Made by a program: the position numbers and the translations under genes. A stretch of DNA of 12,610 bases from an uncultured Granulicatella sp. (lineage in GTDB: Bacteria > Bacillota > Bacilli > Lactobacillales > Aerococcaceae), in assembly GCF_938030755.1 (NCBI RefSeq), contig NZ_CALHIF010000085.1, positions 1 to 12,610 of the forward strand, in the 5' to 3' direction. Shown here one piece after another: positions 1 to 7,029 of this stretch (the first letter of the stretch is position 1; each line of letters starts with the position of its first letter). Below the pieces are notes generated by a model, which saw only the letters and a program-made list of their open reading frames with translations, did not search any database and was not told the DNA's origin.

Positions 1-115
1 ACACAAATAGTGCGAGACCAGACGAATAGTAAACCATATAATACAAAATATTATAAATAAAGTACCCTAACAGTACTAAAGAAAGTTTAATAAAACTAAT
101 CTTTTCCTCTTTCAT
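1..115 (-). CDS. 5' part of an unidentified membrane-protein gene, cut by the window edge
   Basis: Reading leftwards from an ATG at 115-113 the frame stays open for 38 codons to the edge of the window. A good Shine-Dalgarno (GGAGG, + strand 123-127) sits 7 bases upstream of the ATG, and an extended -10 promoter lies just beyond. The protein begins MKEEKISFIKLSLVLLGYF and continues rich in I, L, V and Y. That is a short charged N-terminus followed by what looks like a first membrane-spanning helix (about residues 11-30). I do not recognise the family from this fragment. A CPBP-type membrane protease or a small permease would be possible, but nothing visible decides it. The gene is divergent from plsC. 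The RBS, promoter and uninterrupted frame make a real gene likely; its function is unknown. Confidence 0.62.
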   Translation of the reverse strand, partial: MKEEKISFIKLSLVLLGYFIYNILYYMVYYSSGLALFV

Positions 116-143
116 ACGCAGACCTCCATAACTTCCTATAAGG

Positions 144-152
144 ATTATATCA
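144..152 (-). promoter_or_regulatory. Extended -10 promoter of the left-edge gene
   Basis: On the minus strand this reads TGATATAAT, a perfect TATAAT -10 box preceded by the TGn extension. The best -35 candidate (TTGTAA) would need a 19-base spacer, so the promoter probably relies on the extended -10. Predicted transcription start is near 137, leaving a leader of about 20 bases that carries the GGAGG ribosome binding site. Confidence 0.55.
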
Positions 153-193
153 TACTGTAAAGAAAACCTTACAAATTCATTAATAGATTCAAC

Positions 194-222
194 TTGCAAA
201 AACACGTGAATTATTTCATACT
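194..222 (+). promoter_or_regulatory. Sigma-A-type promoter of plsC
   Basis: TTGCAA (194-199) and CATACT (217-222) are separated by exactly 17 bases. Predicted start is near 229. The leader carries AAGGAG (241-246) six bases before the plsC ATG. The promoter is divergent from that of the left-edge gene; the two -10 boxes are about 65 bases apart. Confidence 0.55.
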
Positions 223-252
223 AATCTTACAGAAATATAAAAGGAGAAGATT

Positions 253-876
253 ATGATTTATAAAATCACGATTTGGATTGTTCGTGGATTATTAGTCCTA
301 TTAAACGGGTTCGCTGATTATAAAGGTAGAGAAAAATTACCAAAGGATACTGGCTACGTACTTGTAGCACCTCATCGTTCTTGGTTAGATCCGGTTATGA
401 TGGCTATTGCAGTTTATCCTCAACCACTTGTTTTAATGGCAAAACAAGAATTATTCAAACCAAAACCATTTGCTTGGTTTATCAAAAAACTTGGTGCTTT
501 CCCGGTAAATCGTGAAAAACCAGGGCCAAGCGCGATTAAGTATCCTGTGCAGCAAATTAAAGAGAATCAAAAAGCTCTTGTGATCTTTCCTACAGGGACT
601 CGTTACTCAAATGAAATGAAAGGCGGCGCAGTAACCATTGCACGTCTTGCTAAAGCGCCGATTGTTCCTATGGTCTATCAAGGTCCACTTAGTTTAAAAG
701 ACATTCTCAAGCGTCAAAAAATGCATGTGAGAATCGGTGAACCTATTTATATTGCAGATCAAAAACTAACAAAAGAAGAAATTGCGAATTACGATCAAGT
801 GCTTATTCAAAAATTTGACGAACTTGATAAAGAAATTGATCCAAATTATGTATATGAATTACCAGTAAAAAAATAA
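253..876 (+). CDS. plsC: 1-acyl-sn-glycerol-3-phosphate acyltransferase (PlsC family)
   Basis: Predicted to transfer an acyl chain to the sn-2 position of lysophosphatidic acid, giving phosphatidic acid, the precursor of membrane phospholipids; it acts at the inner face of the membrane. The 207-residue protein starts with a hydrophobic helix (about residues 5-20). It then shows the family motifs in order: HRSWLD at 41-46 (the HX4D catalytic motif, H41 and D46), GAFPVNRE at 81-88 (motif II), FPTGTRYS at 112-119 (motif III) and IVPMVYQGP near 137 (motif IV). Motif III normally reads FPEGTRS; here threonine replaces the glutamate, which may mark a subfamily with a different acceptor or donor preference. 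Start choice is supported by AAGGAG six bases upstream. It has its own promoter and is followed by a palindrome and terminator, so it is probably monocistronic. Confidence 0.9.
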   Translation: MIYKITIWIVRGLLVLLNGFADYKGREKLPKDTGYVLVAPHRSWLDPVMMAIAVYPQPLVLMAKQELFKPKPFAWFIKKLGAFPVNREKPGPSAIKYPVQQIKENQKALVIFPTGTRYSNEMKGGAVTIARLAKAPIVPMVYQGPLSLKDILKRQKMHVRIGEPIYIADQKLTKEEIANYDQVLIQKFDELDKEIDPNYVYELPVKK

Positions 877-900
877 CGTTATACCGTATACGGTATAACG
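877..900. repeat. Perfect 24-bp palindrome directly after the plsC stop codon
   Basis: The arms CGTTATACCGTA and TACGGTATAACG meet with no spacer, and the palindrome begins at the base after the plsC TAA. As RNA it would fold with only a small loop at the centre. As DNA it has the two-fold symmetry of a dimeric regulator site. It lies just ahead of the real terminator, so it may be a 3' stabilising hairpin, but its role is not known. Confidence 0.8.
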
Positions 901-902
901 AG

Positions 903-932
903 AAAAACCATCGGAATACTCCGATGGTTTTT
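903..932. terminator. Bidirectional terminator between plsC and the yneF-like gene
   Basis: A 13-bp perfect stem (AAAAACCATCGGA with TCCGATGGTTTTT) closes a 4-base loop. It has A-runs on one side and T-runs on the other, so it works as a U-tract terminator in both directions. It serves the convergent plsC (+) and yneF-like (-) genes. Confidence 0.9.
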
Positions 933-935
933 ACT

Positions 936-1169
936 TTATTTTTTAGCTCTTTTTTTAGCTTGTGCTTTCATTGAAGCAGCAATTTGACGAACTTTTTGTT
1001 CTGATGGTTTTTGACCCATTTGAGTCATCATGCTACGAATCATATCTTCATCAAATGGTGGGTTTTCTGCGAAGTAATTCATCATTGTACGACGTGCGAT
1101 AAAGAAACCACCGATCGCACCTGCGATTGCAGCAAGAATCACGATTAAAATCCATGCTCCCGTTGACAT
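936..1169 (-). CDS. YneF/UPF0154-family small membrane protein
   Basis: A 77-residue protein with one N-terminal membrane helix (about residues 5-25, glycine and alanine rich, with GAIGGFFIARR at its end). It continues with NPPFDEDMIRSMMTQMGQKPSEQKV, shown here only to identify the family, and a very basic tail (KAQAKKRAKK). The helix, the NPP segment and the MMxQMGxKPS pattern are typical of the short YneF (UPF0154) proteins of Firmicutes, which have no established biochemical function. The positive-inside pattern suggests the basic C-terminal part is cytoplasmic. GGGAG lies about 10 bases before the ATG, and a candidate promoter is just upstream. It converges with plsC and shares its terminator. 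No obvious terminator separates it from the upstream fructokinase gene, so read-through from there is possible. Confidence 0.85.
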   Translation of the reverse strand: MSTGAWILIVILAAIAGAIGGFFIARRTMMNYFAENPPFDEDMIRSMMTQMGQKPSEQKVRQIAASMKAQAKKRAKK

Positions 1170-1206
1170 TTGGCTTTCTCTCCCTTCAATATCTGTATCC
1201 TTAACT

Positions 1207-1235
1207 ATTGTACTAAATTATGAAGAAAATGAAAA
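1207..1235 (-). promoter_or_regulatory. Candidate promoter of the yneF-like gene
   Basis: On the minus strand TTTTCA (1235-1230) and TACAAT (1212-1207) are separated by 17 bases. The -10 box is good and the -35 box weak (4 of 6). It lies between the fructokinase stop codon and the yneF-like ATG. Confidence 0.45.
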
Positions 1236-1290
1236 GCCTTGCGGTAAAGTTTCCATTCGTTAATTTCATAAATTTTAGATACTTAGAAAA

Positions 1291-2178
1291 TTATTGAACT
1301 AAACTTTTCGCTAACACATAGTTTCCTAATGTAGCAGAACCATTATTCTCAACGGCAGGAGTTACAATAAAATCCTTCACTGGTGGTGTTGGTACATATC
1401 CGTTTAGCAATTCCTCAAACATGCGATGAACGCGTTCCACCATATGATTTTGAGCCATTACTCCTCCACCGAATACGATTTTTTCAGGACGGAAAGTTAG
1501 TGTTGCTTGAATGGCTGCTTGAGCAATATAATTTGCCTGAACATCCCATACATCACTCGTAATATCTATATGTTCCCCACGAACTCCAGTACGTGCTTCT
1601 AAACTTGGACCAGCAGCAAGACCTTCAAGACAACCTTTATGGAAAGGACAAACCCCATCGAAGTTATTCGCAACATCGATTGGATGCTTACAAACATAAA
1701 CATGTCCCATTTCAGGATGACTAGTGCCACCGATAAATTCACCTCGTTGAATCACACCCGCACCAATTCCAGTACCTATTGTATAATAAACAAGTGTTTC
1801 GATGTTTTCTCCACGATTATTACGAGCATAGACTTCTCCATACGCAGAACTATTTACATCAGTAGTGAAATAGATAGGCACATCTACTCTTTTCTTTAAT
1901 GTTCCAACCACATCCACATTTGCCCAATTTGGTTTCGGCGTTGTTGTGATATAGCCATATGTTTTCGATTTTGGATCTACATCAATTGGACCAAATGACC
2001 CGATTCCAATTGCTGCTAGATTTTTGAATTTTGCAAAAAAATCTGCCGTTTTCTTCAATGTTTCTTTCGGTGTTGTCGTTGGAAATTGAAGTTCCTCAAC
2101 TGTGTTAAATTCTTCATCAGCTACGGCACAAATAAACTTTGTACCTCCAGCTTCTAAGCTTCCATATAAGTTTGTCAT
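1291..2178 (-). CDS. scrK: ROK-family fructokinase
   Basis: Predicted ATP-dependent fructokinase that makes fructose 6-phosphate from cytoplasmic fructose, feeding glycolysis. The 295-residue protein has the ROK layout. EAGGTKF at 9-15 is the N-terminal phosphate-binding loop, the catalytic aspartate lies in TTDVNSSAYGE (D107), and GTGIGAG at 135-141 is the second phosphate loop. The segment HPEMGH at 154-159 is followed by zinc ligands H159, C177, H180 and C183 (pattern GH..., CPFHKGC). LEGLAAGPSLEAR follows the zinc site as in ScrK/GmuE-type fructokinases. No sucrose or fructose transport genes are next to it, so substrate is inferred from the family; mannose or another hexose remains possible. 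AAAGGA is very close to the ATG, while GAGGAG 10 bases upstream is the better ribosome binding site. Confidence 0.85.
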   Translation of the reverse strand: MTNLYGSLEAGGTKFICAVADEEFNTVEELQFPTTTPKETLKKTADFFAKFKNLAAIGIGSFGPIDVDPKSKTYGYITTTPKPNWANVDVVGTLKKRVDVPIYFTTDVNSSAYGEVYARNNRGENIETLVYYTIGTGIGAGVIQRGEFIGGTSHPEMGHVYVCKHPIDVANNFDGVCPFHKGCLEGLAAGPSLEARTGVRGEHIDITSDVWDVQANYIAQAAIQATLTFRPEKIVFGGGVMAQNHMVERVHRMFEELLNGYVPTPPVKDFIVTPAVENNGSATLGNYVLAKSLVQ

Positions 2179-2208
2179 AATCCTTTAGCTCCTCAGTTAT
2201 TTTTTACT

Positions 2209-2217
2209 ATTGTAACA
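2209..2217 (-). promoter_or_regulatory. Extended -10 promoter of the fructokinase gene
   Basis: On the minus strand this reads TGTTACAAT, a TACAAT -10 box with the TGn extension, about 30 bases before the ATG. The -35 region is a T-rich run with no good match. It lies just downstream of the MATE terminator, so the fructokinase is probably transcribed independently. I see no convincing cre site next to it. Confidence 0.5.
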
Positions 2218-2226
2218 TAATTTATT

Positions 2227-2263
2227 AAAAAAAGAAGACGAACCTATTTAGAATAAGTCCGTC
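2227..2263 (-). terminator. Terminator of the MATE transporter gene
   Basis: On the minus strand GACGGACTTATT pairs with AATAGGTTCGTC: 12 bp including two G-U pairs, around a tight CTA loop. The tract TTCTTTTTTT follows directly. The stem begins about 20 bases after the MATE stop codon. Confidence 0.78.
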
Positions 2264-2281
2264 ATAATCCGTTAAAAATTC

Positions 2282-3640
2282 TTATGAAGCTTCTACCAAT
2301 CTGTGAATCCATTTTCCTGAAAATACTCGTTTTAATCCAATTACGGCTTTACATAGTCCTTCGGCTCCGGCACAGATAACGACCAGTTGTATTGGAAAAT
2401 GCCAAATTGCCGCTGCAAGTAATGCTAACGGAACGCCAACTAACCACACACAAGCCATTTCAAGTTTCATACCGTATTGAGTATCGCCTCCACCACGTAA
2501 AATACCGACAAAAATAATAGAATTTAAGGTTTTAAATACAAATATAATCCCCATAATTTGAAGTAATTGCTTTCCAAGTTCAAATACTTCTGGGCTTAAA
2601 TCAGCAAACATTAATAAAGTCCATTGAGGTGTTAAACTTTGAATAGCTCCAATGATTACTCCAATAACAAGAGAAATCATTAAAAAGCGTTTCGCTTCCA
2701 GTTGAGCTTGTTCCAGTTCATTTCGTCCCACTCGGTTTCCTAACATAATGCTACAACTACTACCGACACCTCGTACTAGAATAAACGATAAATTTTGTAC
2801 AGCAACAGCAACTTGAACTGCAGCGGTTGCTTGAGTTCCTACCATTGCATAGGCTGCACTATAAAATACTTGTCCTAAAGCCCAGAAAGTTTCATTGACA
2901 ATGACTGGGAATGTTGTTACCCAAAAACTCATCCAAAAACCTTTTGAAATTTTAGACCAATAGCGACCAATTGGTAAATGAATTGGGCCGCTATAAAAAC
3001 TCACAACTCCAAAGAGAACTCCCACTTCAACCATACGAGCAATTAAAGTAGCAACTGCTGCACCAACGACTCCCAGTGCTGGTGCTCCAAATTTACCAAA
3101 GATAAATACATAGTTAAAGAAAGCATTAGTGATAAAACTACAAATGGTCGCAACAAGAGGAACTTTTGGACTTCCTGTTGTACGAAGTGCATTTGTCATC
3201 GCAAAACTCCAAGCTGTGAATACATAACTTAAAGCAGCTACTCGTAAGTAATCTCCTCCAGCTTGAACAACAAGCGGATCCTGAGTAAATAAACGTAAGA
3301 TTTCTTGAGGAAATAGTATACCAAGAAGCATAAACACAACACTGACTGCAGTAGATAGCAGTAAACTCATTTGATTAACTGCTTGAACTTTCTTTGTATC
3401 TCGTACTCCCCAATATTGCGAAAATAGTACTGCAGAACCTGTATGAATCCCAAAGCAAATTAACGTGAATAGAAAAAACACTTGGTTTGCAAGCCCCACA
3501 CCTGCAATACTCGCATCCCCCAAAGAAGAAATCATTATTGTGTCTAATGTATTTAAAAAAGACGTTAATAAAGTTTGAAGAGATACAGGGATTGCAATAG
3601 CAAGCATTTGTCGATAAAAATGTTGACGTTCTTTTTCCAT
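2282..3640 (-). CDS. MATE-family multidrug efflux transporter
   Basis: Predicted cation-coupled exporter of drugs or metabolites in the cytoplasmic membrane. The product of about 452 residues has a 12-helix hydrophobic profile in two halves, as in the NorM/MepA/DinF superfamily. It shows SQYWGVRD after the second helix (about 74-81), the characteristic MATE segment, and a matching second-half motif around MLGNRVGRNE. The substrate cannot be told from sequence. Two in-frame ATGs are adjacent (3643-3641 and 3640-3638). AAAGGAG (3654-3648) is 4 bases from the first and 7 from the second, so I chose the second. The lepA terminator hairpin lies only about 20 bases upstream of the start, with no room for an independent promoter between them. 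Expression therefore seems to depend on read-through from lepA or on a promoter beyond the hairpin. Confidence 0.9.
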   Translation of the reverse strand: MEKERQHFYRQMLAIAIPVSLQTLLTSFLNTLDTIMISSLGDASIAGVGLANQVFFLFTLICFGIHTGSAVLFSQYWGVRDTKKVQAVNQMSLLLSTAVSVVFMLLGILFPQEILRLFTQDPLVVQAGGDYLRVAALSYVFTAWSFAMTNALRTTGSPKVPLVATICSFITNAFFNYVFIFGKFGAPALGVVGAAVATLIARMVEVGVLFGVVSFYSGPIHLPIGRYWSKISKGFWMSFWVTTFPVIVNETFWALGQVFYSAAYAMVGTQATAAVQVAVAVQNLSFILVRGVGSSCSIMLGNRVGRNELEQAQLEAKRFLMISLVIGVIIGAIQSLTPQWTLLMFADLSPEVFELGKQLLQIMGIIFVFKTLNSIIFVGILRGGGDTQYGMKLEMACVWLVGVPLALLAAAIWHFPIQLVVICAGAEGLCKAVIGLKRVFSGKWIHRLVEAS

Positions 3641-3664
3641 CATTAATCTCCTTTCAAATTCAAA

Positions 3665-3693
3665 GTAAAAAGGCGCACCAGACGCCTTTTTAC
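3665..3693. terminator. Terminator after lepA, directly ahead of the MATE gene
   Basis: Arms GTAAAAAGGCG (3665-3675) and CGCCTTTTTAC (3683-3693) form an 11-bp stem around a 7-base loop. A T-run follows in the lepA direction. It starts 6 bases beyond the lepA stop codon. The symmetric A and T runs make it terminator-like on both strands, but no plus-strand gene reads into it here. Confidence 0.8.
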
Positions 3694-3699
3694 TACTTA

Positions 3700-5529
3700 T
3701 TATTTTTCTTCTTCGTTTAGGTTAAGAACTGACATGAAGGCTTCTTGTGGAACTTCAACTGAACCCACTTGTTTCATACGTTTCTTCCCTTCTTTTTGTT
3801 TCTCTAACAGTTTACGTTTACGAGAAATATCCCCACCATAACATTTTGCCAATACGTTTTTACGCAATGCTTTAATGTTTGTACGAGATAAAATCTTATT
3901 CCCAATCGCAGCTTGAATTGGAACTTCGAATTGTTGACGTGGAATGAGTTTTCTAAGTTTCTCAGTAATCGCCTTACCACGACTATAAGCAAAATCTTTA
4001 TGCACAATAATACTTAAGGCGTCGACCACTTCACCGTTTAACATGATATCCATCTTCACAAGGTTACTTGCACGATATCCGATTAAATCGTAATCAAGAG
4101 ACGCATATCCTTTTGTACTTGATTTCAATGAATCAAAGAAATCGAAGATGATTTCTGAAAGTGGCATTTCGTAAATTACGTTAACACGATATTCATCTAA
4201 GTAATCCATTGTAACAAACGTTCCACGTTTACGTTGGCAAATATCCATAACGCTCCCTACGTATTCATTTGGCACCATGATAGATGCTTTAACATAAGGT
4301 TCTTCAATCGATTGTACGCTTGATTGATCTGGCATTTCTGCAGGGTTTGACACCACTACTTCTGTACCATCCGTCTTTTGTACATGATAAATTACAGACG
4401 GTGCTGTTGTAATTAAGTCTAAGTCGAATTCACGCTCTAGGCGTTCTTGAATAACGTCCATATGGAGTAAGCCTAAGAATCCACAACGGAAACCAAATCC
4501 AAGTGCTTGTGATGTTTCTGCTTCGAATTGAAGCGCAGCATCGTTTAATTGTAATTTCTCTAACGCATCACGCAAGTCATTATATTTTGATGAATCGATT
4601 GGATATAACCCACAGTATACCATTGGGTTCATTTTACGATATCCATCTAATGGTTCACTAGCTGGATTATTTGCTAATGTAACGGTATCCCCTACGCGCG
4701 TATCTTGGATGGTTTTGATGGAAGCAGTAATATAACCAACATCCCCAACCATTAAGTAATCACGACTAATTGGTTTTGGTGAGAAAATACCAACATCTAC
4801 GACATCGAAAGTCTTCCCGTTACTCATTAATTGAATCTTATCACCAGGTTTTACAATTCCGTTTTGAATACGGACGTTTAATACAACCCCGCGATACGCA
4901 TCATAAATTGAGTCGAAAATCAACGCTTGTAAAGGCGCTTCTAAGTCGCCAGTTGGTGCAGGAATCTTTTCAACAATTTGTTCTAGGATTTCTGGAATCC
5001 CGATACCGACTTTTGCACTAGCAAGAACCGCTTCACTCGCATCAATACCAATTACATCTTCGATTTCTGTACGAACACGTTCAGGGTCCGCCGCTGGAAG
5101 GTCAATTTTATTAATGACTGGTAAGATTTCTAAGTCATTGTCAATCGCTAAATAAACGTTAGCTAATGTTTGTGCTTCAATCCCTTGAGCAGCATCTACT
5201 ACAAGAATCGCTCCTTCGCAGGCGGCTAAGCTTCGTGATACTTCATAAGAGAAGTCCACATGCCCAGGAGTGTCGATTAAGTGGAAAATATATTCCGTAC
5301 CGTCTTTAGCATCATACGTTAATTCAACGGCATTTAATTTAATAGTAATCCCACGTTCTCTTTCAAGATCCATTGAGTCTAATAATTGGTCTTGCATTTC
5401 ACGATCAGCAACAGTATCTGTCGCTTGTAAAATACGGTCGGCCAAAGTTGATTTCCCATGGTCGATATGCGCAATAATCGAGAAGTTTCGAATGCGCTTC
5501 TGTCTTTCTTTCATTTCTTCTAAATTCAT
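3700..5529 (-). CDS. lepA: Elongation factor 4 (LepA), translational GTPase
   Basis: Ribosome-associated GTPase that acts on stalled or mistranslocated ribosomes and affects ribosome assembly. The 609-residue length matches the family (about 600). GTPase motifs are clear: AHIDHGKST at 20-28 (G1), DTPGH at 86-90 (G3), NKID at 140-143 (G4) and an ASAK segment near 175 (G5), with the switch I region ending RERGITIK at 57-64. The EF-G-like domains follow, with the LepA-specific CGFLGLLHMDVIQERL segment and the basic C-terminal domain ending near KRKLLEKQKEGKKRMK. I chose the ATG at 5529, with AAGGAG six bases upstream and the family N-terminus MNLEEMKERQKRIRNF. A TTG five codons earlier overlaps that ribosome binding site and is rejected. 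It lies 52 bases after mgtE with no terminator between, so cotranscription is likely. Confidence 0.97.
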   Translation of the reverse strand: MNLEEMKERQKRIRNFSIIAHIDHGKSTLADRILQATDTVADREMQDQLLDSMDLERERGITIKLNAVELTYDAKDGTEYIFHLIDTPGHVDFSYEVSRSLAACEGAILVVDAAQGIEAQTLANVYLAIDNDLEILPVINKIDLPAADPERVRTEIEDVIGIDASEAVLASAKVGIGIPEILEQIVEKIPAPTGDLEAPLQALIFDSIYDAYRGVVLNVRIQNGIVKPGDKIQLMSNGKTFDVVDVGIFSPKPISRDYLMVGDVGYITASIKTIQDTRVGDTVTLANNPASEPLDGYRKMNPMVYCGLYPIDSSKYNDLRDALEKLQLNDAALQFEAETSQALGFGFRCGFLGLLHMDVIQERLEREFDLDLITTAPSVIYHVQKTDGTEVVVSNPAEMPDQSSVQSIEEPYVKASIMVPNEYVGSVMDICQRKRGTFVTMDYLDEYRVNVIYEMPLSEIIFDFFDSLKSSTKGYASLDYDLIGYRASNLVKMDIMLNGEVVDALSIIVHKDFAYSRGKAITEKLRKLIPRQQFEVPIQAAIGNKILSRTNIKALRKNVLAKCYGGDISRKRKLLEKQKEGKKRMKQVGSVEVPQEAFMSVLNLNEEEK

Positions 5530-5581
5530 GAATAACTCCTTCAATACACTACTACGTTAAAATTCAAATCATTTTATCAAA

Positions 5582-6913
5582 TTACATTAATAACGGCAAG
5601 AACAACTGTGCTAAATATAAGAAAATAAAGAATCCTAATACGTCAGTTGCTGTTGTTACAAAAATCGTTGATGAAATGGCTGGGTCTAAATTTAGTTTCT
5701 TTAAGAATAAAGGAACGAAAAAGCCAAAGAACGCCCCTACCATTAGGTTCATTGCCATTGCTAATATTACGATAATTGATAAGAAAAAGTTTTGATATGG
5801 AATATATAGCGCAATCGCGGCGAAAATCCCTGTAATAATCCCATTGACTAATCCTAGCCAGATTTCGTTTAATACATACTTCTTGTCTTTTTCCCAAGTC
5901 AATTGACCAATTGCAACCTCTTGAATAACCAAAGCTAATGTTTGAGAAGCGGAGTTCCCACCCATCCCTGTGATAATCGGCATTGCAACTGCAAGTACGA
6001 CGACTTGTTCAATTGTATCTTGGAATAATCCAACAACCGCACTTGCCATAAAAGCAGTAATTAAGTTAATTAATAGCCAAGGTGTCCGTTTTTGAATCGA
6101 TTCTTTAAAAGGCCCACCGATTCGTTCTGTTCCTTCAACCCCGCTGATTAATAACATATCTTCGTGATACTCTTCTTGCAAAACATGAACGATATCATCG
6201 ATTGTAATAATCCCTAATAGTACATTATGCTTATTAACTACTGGAACAACAGAAAGGTCATATTTAGTGGAAATACGAGCTACCTCTTCTTGGTCTTCTT
6301 CTGGTAAAACGGAAATAATATTCGTATGCATCACATCGTGTAAACTCTCGTCTAAATCATGCGTAAATAAATCACGAATATCAATCCATCCAATTAATTT
6401 CCGTTGTAAACTCGTTACAAAAATAATGTTAATAATTTCTGAGTTTGGAGAAATCTCTCTTAGTTTAGAAAGAGTTTCCTCTACGGTTAAGTGTTCTTTT
6501 ACCGTAATATACTCTGTTGTCATAATCCCCCCGGCAGTATCCGGAGCGTAATTTAACATCGTTTGAATATCATCTTGAGAACTTTGTTTCATCATTTTGA
6601 TATAACGTTTACGTATTCCTACCGGTAAATTTCCTAAAATATCCACGACATCATCGTTTGACATTTGCTGGAACAGTAAAATTACACGTCTAAATGGTAA
6701 TTTCTCAAGCATTCGTAATTGGAAATCAGGTTCAGCAACTTCTAAAATCGAAGCTAATCTAGTATTTGAGATAGAGAACATGAAATTTTTTAGAACATCA
6801 TCATCCACTTCTTCTAACGCCAAAGCAATATCAATCGGATAATTCTCATTAAAAAGCTCTCTTATTTTCTTAACATCTTTATTCGAAACAATAAGTGCAA
6901 TATTATCTTTCAT
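5582..6913 (-). CDS. mgtE: MgtE magnesium transporter
   Basis: Predicted Mg2+-selective channel/transporter of the cytoplasmic membrane, gated by intracellular Mg2+. The 443-residue protein has the full family order. There is an N-terminal helical domain (about 15-125), then YAPDTAGGIMTTEY (122-135) leading into two CBS domains (about 137-197 and 200-255). A connecting helix and five membrane helices (about 283-443) follow. The pore motif PIITGMGGNSASQ is at 312-324, and TDVLGF with D424 is the expected Mg2+-site aspartate. Length and motifs agree with Bacillus and Thermus MgtE. It starts with AAGGAG 7 bases upstream and a strong promoter 30 bases ahead. The predicted leader is only about 24 bases, too short for the M-box riboswitch seen before some mgtE genes. 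It is probably the first gene of an mgtE-lepA transcript. Confidence 0.95.
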   Translation of the reverse strand: MKDNIALIVSNKDVKKIRELFNENYPIDIALALEEVDDDVLKNFMFSISNTRLASILEVAEPDFQLRMLEKLPFRRVILLFQQMSNDDVVDILGNLPVGIRKRYIKMMKQSSQDDIQTMLNYAPDTAGGIMTTEYITVKEHLTVEETLSKLREISPNSEIINIIFVTSLQRKLIGWIDIRDLFTHDLDESLHDVMHTNIISVLPEEDQEEVARISTKYDLSVVPVVNKHNVLLGIITIDDIVHVLQEEYHEDMLLISGVEGTERIGGPFKESIQKRTPWLLINLITAFMASAVVGLFQDTIEQVVVLAVAMPIITGMGGNSASQTLALVIQEVAIGQLTWEKDKKYVLNEIWLGLVNGIITGIFAAIALYIPYQNFFLSIIVILAMAMNLMVGAFFGFFVPLFLKKLNLDPAISSTIFVTTATDVLGFFIFLYLAQLFLPLLM

Positions 6914-6943
6914 GACTCTTCTCCTTTCTTTTCCAATAGTACC

Positions 6944-6973
6944 AGTATAGCATAATTACCATTCTATCAACAA
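6944..6973 (-). promoter_or_regulatory. Promoter of mgtE
   Basis: On the minus strand TTGTTG (6973-6968) and TATACT (6949-6944) are separated by 18 bases, and TGC precedes the -10 box, giving an extended -10 (TGCTATACT). The predicted start is near 6937. Its -35 box directly touches the -35 box of the divergent cupin promoter. Confidence 0.62.
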
Positions 6974-7002
6974 TTCACAAGCAGGAAAAGTTACGCTATA
7001 AT
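6974..7002 (+). promoter_or_regulatory. Promoter of the cupin gene
   Basis: TTCACA (6974-6979) and a perfect TATAAT (6997-7002) are separated by 17 bases. Predicted start is near 7009. AGGAGG (7018-7023) follows, 6 bases before the ATG. Confidence 0.7.
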
Positions 7003-7029
7003 ATAAGAAAATAACCTAGGAGGTCTCTT

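Noticed and set aside
1170..1290. Search for a terminator after the fructokinase gene
   Set aside because: Only weak stems with short arms and no U-tract were seen, so none is called.
5530..5544. Upstream TTG start for lepA (five extra residues)
   Set aside because: It overlaps the AAGGAG ribosome binding site; the ATG at 5529 has ideal spacing and the conserved family N-terminus.
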